Source: Owenia fusiformis (lineage: Eukaryota > Annelida > Polychaeta > Sabellida > Oweniidae). Taken from it: DNA of 64,000 nt. The notes beneath the pieces are model-generated. The model saw only the letters and a list, made by a program, of their open reading frames with translations. It had not been told where the DNA came from and searched no databases. This document shows positions 59,489 to 64,000 of the stretch, one piece after another. A program made the position numbers and the translations under genes. Numbering within the stretch: the stretch's first letter is position 1; the number at the start of each line of letters is the position of its first letter. The stretch lies in contig CAIIXF020000005.1 of assembly GCA_903813345.2 (NCBI GenBank), positions 9,737,375 through 9,801,374 on the forward strand, read 5' to 3'.

Positions 59489-60228
59489 AATAGCTCATGG
59501 CTTTTAATAAACCCATGCATAATGTGCAAGAATACAACAAAGTACAGCATGTTTATACTCATTTTCGAAGGAAGTTTTGACTAGTCTAAAACCATTGTTA
59601 AGACTTCCAATGTACAACTTACATACTGTATATATAAAAGTGCTCTCAATCATTAAGATAAAATGGTATAATTAAAGTAATCCCTCAAATTATTTTTAAA
59701 ATATACATGTATACTTAACTAAATTATACTCAAGTCAACATTTAATTGAGCGGGATTTACAGTGCAAGGTTCATTAGCCTCAGTAGCTCTATATTGGTAA
59801 AAACTACACTTTAACACAGTAAAGTTGAGCAACGTAAAGAACTTAATATTATCATTTCAGTACAACTTAAGCTCTTGAGTACATGTTTTAAATAAGTTGA
59901 GATGCCAATCTTTAAGCTCAAGTACTTAATATATAAGGTTTATATAATTTTACAATTGTTCAGTGATCAGTCAACAGCAAATAACAAAACATAAAAATTG
60001 GACTGCTTTTCAGAAGAGAGCATATGTTGACAATATCAATGTGGTTTAAATTATAAATAAAGATGGTTTTGAATATTTGGAAAAACACTAATTTTAGGAA
60101 CTGCTTGGTACCTTAGTATAACATCTAGAGCATATGGCATGACTGTGTGAAGAAGTCAGAACATTACATTATGAGATCTTACTCCCCAACTGGAAGTAAA
60201 TAATGAACCAGCAAATTACTGTCCAGTT

Positions 60229-60899
60229 ATGTGTCCATACTTTGTCCATTGTCTCATCACCATGCATGTATAAAACAACACAATGCTCATAGTTATGTGT
60301 CCAATACATAGTCTCATCACCATGCATGCAAAATACAACACAGGTCTTATAGTTATGTGTCCCATACATAGTCTCATCACCATGCATGCAAAATACAACA
60401 CAGGTCTTATAGTTATGTGTCCCATACATAGTCTTATCACCATGTATGTATAAAACAACACAATGCTCATAGTTATTTGTCCCATACATAGTCTTATCAC
60501 CATGTATGTATAAAACAACACAATGCTCATAGTTATGTGTCCCATACATAGTCTTATCACCATGTATGTATAAAACAACACAATGCTCATAGTTATGTGT
60601 CCCATACATAGTTTTATCACCATGTATGTATAAAACAACACAATGCTCATAGTTATTTGTCCCATACATAGTTTTATCACCATGTATGTATAAAACAACA
60701 CAATGCTCATAGTTATTTGTCCCATACATAGTCTTATCACCATGTATGTATAAAACAACACAGGGCTCATAGTTATGTGTCCCATACATAGTCTTATCAC
60801 CATGCATGCATAAAACAACACAGGGATCATAGTTATGTGTCCCATACAGTCTCATCCCCATGGATGCAAAATACAACACACGGTTCATAGTTGTTCTTA
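60229..60899. repeat. 60-bp minisatellite, 11 units
   Basis: The unit starts CCCATACATAGTCTTATCAC. Eleven units of 60 bases (the outer ones degenerate) fall into subtypes: CATGCATGCAAAATACAACA (two units), CATGTATGTATAAAACAACA with AATGCTC (five), and the same with AGGGCTC (two). Because 60 is divisible by three, minus-strand frames stay open for 244 and 209 codons with a 20-residue repeat. I read these as repeat artefacts. The array starts about 60 bases after the stop codon of the next gene, so it is probably in its 3' UTR. Confidence 0.93.
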
Positions 60900-60957
60900 T
60901 CAATAAAGATGGAGCAGAGAAGGTAATGATGCACAGAATTAATATTGCTGTTAACTC

Positions 60958-62451
60958 TCAGTTTAGTCCAAAGGCTGATTCTTCACAGAACTTCAACTGC
61001 CAGATTTTCCCTGCGAACATGTCAAAATTGTCTTTTCCAAGCAACTTCACCAATTTAGGCTGAAAGTAAAAAATACATTTTTAAAAGGTCAATTATAATT
61101 GTACTAAACACATTTAGTAATTTAATACCTAATTAGGTACAATTTGGTATGAAGAATTTACACATTTAGTAATTTAATACCTAATTAGGTACAATTTGGT
61201 ATGAAGAATTTCAATTTGTTATATTTTTGGTGTTTTGATATGTGTCAAATTGTATTCTGTATATTCTTATGAATAAATAACTAAAATAAAGAATGATAAT
61301 AAACCTGAAAATTGTTATACAATGTATTTACCTCAACTTCATCTTCATCTATATTGTCAAGAATATCATACGCTTGCTTCAGTTTGGACACACCCAATCC
61401 TCTTATACAATCCCTACAAGAACAGGAATATTAAATAGTGTATTAAACACAGTTAGCAACCTTTCTGAATAATTTCAAAATTTTGGACCTTGAAAAGAGA
61501 TGCAAAGGTTTTAATTGCTCTTTAAACTTGGATTATTTTGAAGACATTTCGATATATATAATGGATCCTCCATACAGTTACTTTTTTTTCTGGTATAAAA
61601 TTTATTTCATGCCCTCTTCTAGTTTGGCATGCTGCCTTATTGTGCCTTAAAATATAATTCCCCCATTCCAAGAAAGTTATTCTCAATGGTACAACACTTA
61701 TTTCCACTAAAAACATCTGAAAATACATTGTGTAATTCTCCACACAAGTTTGATAATGAAACTCTTGAGCTTTAACAGATACTTCATGTGAAATAAAGAT
61801 GTACATGACCGTCCTTCCATGTGTGACAGGTAGCCATTTTATCATTTCTCTAGAAGATACAATATCAAGCATCAACATGAGTACATACCTGCGTAAAACA
61901 TTAATTCTGTCCATGAGTCTGCCAGATGCACTGAGAGTGGCTTCACCTGGAACAACAATTAAATACCATATATAGACTAAAAGTCACGAGGTAAATATAA
62001 TGCTGTGTAAGGTTTTTAATAGTACATGTAATTTAATTACAATTTTTAAATTATAGTAGACCATGCCTTATCAGACTTATCAGACCAGTTTCAAATCCAT
62101 CAGATTGATGCCAAAAATGGCCAAACTCTTGTACAAATGAAGCTTTTTATCTTAGATCCAAGCGAATTAACCCATCAGCACAATAGATGGCACAGCAGCC
62201 TATAATGAGTAGCACAAACCCTTACTTTTGTGCTTACAACATTAATAGAAACACATCACACCACAAATAACTTACTGATTCCAAACTGAGGTTCTGATGC
62301 TCTACGCACTATGGCAGGCTCAGGGGCAGGGGCTTTGGGTCTATCAGGAACATCAAACTCATCTACTTCATCGTCTGATTTGTCATCATCCTTGTTAAGT
62401 CGTAATGTGGTATCAAGTAAAGATATAAAGTTGTTCATTTCTTTATCTCCC
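60958..62451 (-). CDS. C-terminal exons of a possible NEK-family kinase (partial)
   Basis: Four 3' exons: 62276-62451, 61889-61946, 61332-61413, 60958-61059 (TGA stop). All are GT-AG and join in frame to about 138 residues. The first has an acidic patch (DDDKSDDEVDEFDVPDRP) then a Pro/Ala stretch and RRASEPQFG, a basophilic-kinase-type site. The next exons predict helices: GRLMDRINVLRRDCIRGLG, KLKQAYDILDNIDEDEVE, PKLVKLLGKDNFDMFAGKIW. The last part resembles, from memory, the C-terminal helical segment of Nek1/Nek4-type kinases. The kinase domain would lie beyond the right edge. Coding is well supported by splicing; the family name is tentative. Confidence 0.5.
61108..61211. repeat. 52-bp tandem duplication
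   Basis: 61108-61159 and 61160-61211 are identical by eye (ACACATTTAGTAATTTAATA start). It lies in the last intron of the partial gene and looks recent. Confidence 0.9.
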
Positions 62452-63811
62452 CTGAAAATCAAATAATATTAGATATCACATCAAGTATTATGTCCTCCAG
62501 GAGTCCAAGAGATAAACTTCATCACAGTATGTTTGTTGTATTGCTGTTACATCTATGTACCTGATACAGCAGCATGTTATTTCATGAAATGACAGGATTT
62601 ATCAACAGAAATATTGTTGATACAGCAAGAATCTAGCATGAACTAAAATAAGCAGACTGGGTTGACATTTTTGAATGTACAATGTCATAAAGTGGGCCTG
62701 AGCAGAATAACTCTTGGTTTTTATTGTGCATGACAATAGTCACTGTCAGCAGAATTCAAGTCCTCATGTTATCATGGTTCATGACATTTGCCTCTAAATT
62801 AACTCATTCTTCACTTTTTCTATTAGGCTAATCGTAACATTTTAAGTGAAATTACAAGTACTATCGATTAAAATTTAAAAATTGAAAGGTAGCATTATTT
62901 TGGATCACATTATGAATACAAGTACACATGTTTCATCTTTGATTAACCACATGTTTTAACCAGACCTATGGGTAACCTGTTAACCAGATGTGGAGCTTAA
63001 AATGTTCACAACATTATGAAACTTGTTACGTGTGTTTATTCGATTAAACAAATGTTAGATAGATTAGTTAAGCATGTTAAATGTTCATGCAGATTTTCAA
63101 TTTTATCCTGCAAACAGCATCATTAGTAGTCTCTGCAACATAAAGCTGCTTCAGCCTGCATTCATAACTGAACTCATATGAGACACTCCTCGCATTGCAT
63201 GCTGGGAACTTACATCCATTGGCCCGGTATTAGTCAAAGCATTAATTTACATCTAGCAGTTAACATGTTAGTGACATTTGGTCGTTTTAGTCTAAATCTG
63301 TGCACATATGTAGAATGAGGTGGTATTGCCTTAGCAACAATAAAACAAATTGACAACAGATATGCTAATGCCTTTTTATTATCAGTTACACTTAGGCCTA
63401 ATTCATAACATACTATAGTTTTATTACTATAATTGCTCATGTAACGTAGTTTGATAAAAACTAGAAAATGGCAACTTCACGGAGCAGTCATATCCAACAA
63501 AAGAAATATGTTTTCACATTCTGTTTCTAAAACTTCTCATTTTGAGTATTTCGTTCTAATTTCTAAATATAGCAGAAATGTAAACTTTATCAAATCTATT
63601 TCAACAATATCAATTAAATTCTTTAATGAATAAAATACAAACTCACACCTTGATAAATGTAAAGCATTATGTTCTTTTTCATATGAGCCAATTACTTTAG
63701 TTTAAAATGCAAGGCAACTAAACGGAATGTTTATCATATTACTCATTTTGAACAATGACCAAGCAGTGGTAGTGTCTGCTTTTGGCAAAAACTGATTCAA
63801 AACAAATCAGA
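62452..63811. other. Intron of the partial right-edge gene, no exon seen
   Basis: No further in-frame, splice-bounded exon was found here. AT-rich sequence with short ORFs only. Confidence 0.45.
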
Positions 63812-63976
63812 AAACCAGTGCAAGTGGAACACCCTTGGTTCTGCAAAAGAAGTTCCACGTTTACAGGTTCATTTTACAATAAGTCAATAGTTTTAGAAAT
63901 GGGACTCACACAAAATGTGTTTCACTTGCGAGGTGTTTCGATTACAGAGATGTTCCACTTAACAGGTCCAAGTGTA
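63812..63976. mobile_element. GTTCCACTT-family repeat, copy 4
   Basis: AAACCAGTGCAAGTGGAACA at the left, GAGATGTTCCACTTAACAGG at the right, with GGTTCATTTTACAATAAGTC inside, in the same order as the copy at 22216. Confidence 0.6.
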
Positions 63977-64000
63977 ATTGTGATAACATAGGTATATACA

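Noticed and set aside
60169-60903. 244-aa and 209-aa minus-strand ORFs with 20-residue repeats
   Set aside because: Both frames are produced by the 60-bp minisatellite; no splice sites or conserved domain, and two overlapping frames are equally open.

Overview
This is an AT-rich window from an animal genome with intron-rich genes. The exons use canonical GT-AG splicing. The gene set (mitochondrial succinyl-CoA ligase, ARPC4, a calmodulin-like gene, a DUF4062/NACHT/TPR protein) is metazoan. The dense load of small inverted-repeat elements and minisatellites in introns, and the calmodulin-like N-terminus, suggest a lophotrochozoan, perhaps a bivalve mollusc. The taxon is an inference, not a sequence match.

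Layout. 1-2130: a CpG-dense degenerate stretch, a foldback element, and two minus-strand exons of a calmodulin-like gene that continues off the left edge. 3396-5542: a 2147-bp DNA transposon with a 5-bp target duplication and many copies of a 15-bp motif. 5543-10700: intergenic DNA with a 45-bp triplicate and two TA-flanked inverted-repeat elements. 10764-18099 (+): a complete ten-exon gene for the beta subunit of GDP-type succinyl-CoA ligase (425 aa). 18100-23859: intergenic DNA with two repeat families. 23860-32474 (+): a two-exon gene for a predicted secreted, very acidic protein. It has Ser-Gly clusters of the glycosaminoglycan-attachment type and a furin-like site. Its 7.4-kb intron holds a 4.2-kb long-TIR element. 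34860-36060 (-): a decayed LINE reverse transcriptase.

The right half is all minus strand. 37684-49664: a complete 21-exon gene for a 1019-aa STAND NTPase (N-acylation signal, DUF4062-like region, NACHT, TPR-like C-terminus) related to TTC41/NPHP3-type proteins. 52893-56801: a complete five-exon ARPC4 gene (168 aa) whose first coding exon is only the ATG. 60958-62451: the last four exons of a gene that may be a NEK-family kinase, followed by a 60-bp minisatellite of 11 units.

The genes do not form one pathway. They cover mitochondrial metabolism, actin nucleation, a STAND regulator and a secreted acidic protein. The most novel items are the acidic secreted precursor, the motif-studded transposon, the acylated STAND protein, the duplicated tail of the ARPC4 last exon, and a 31-bp minisatellite built from a 16-bp palindrome inside a dispersed repeat. 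All exon models were made by eye from splice sites, reading frame and remembered family sequences. No alignment or expression data were available.
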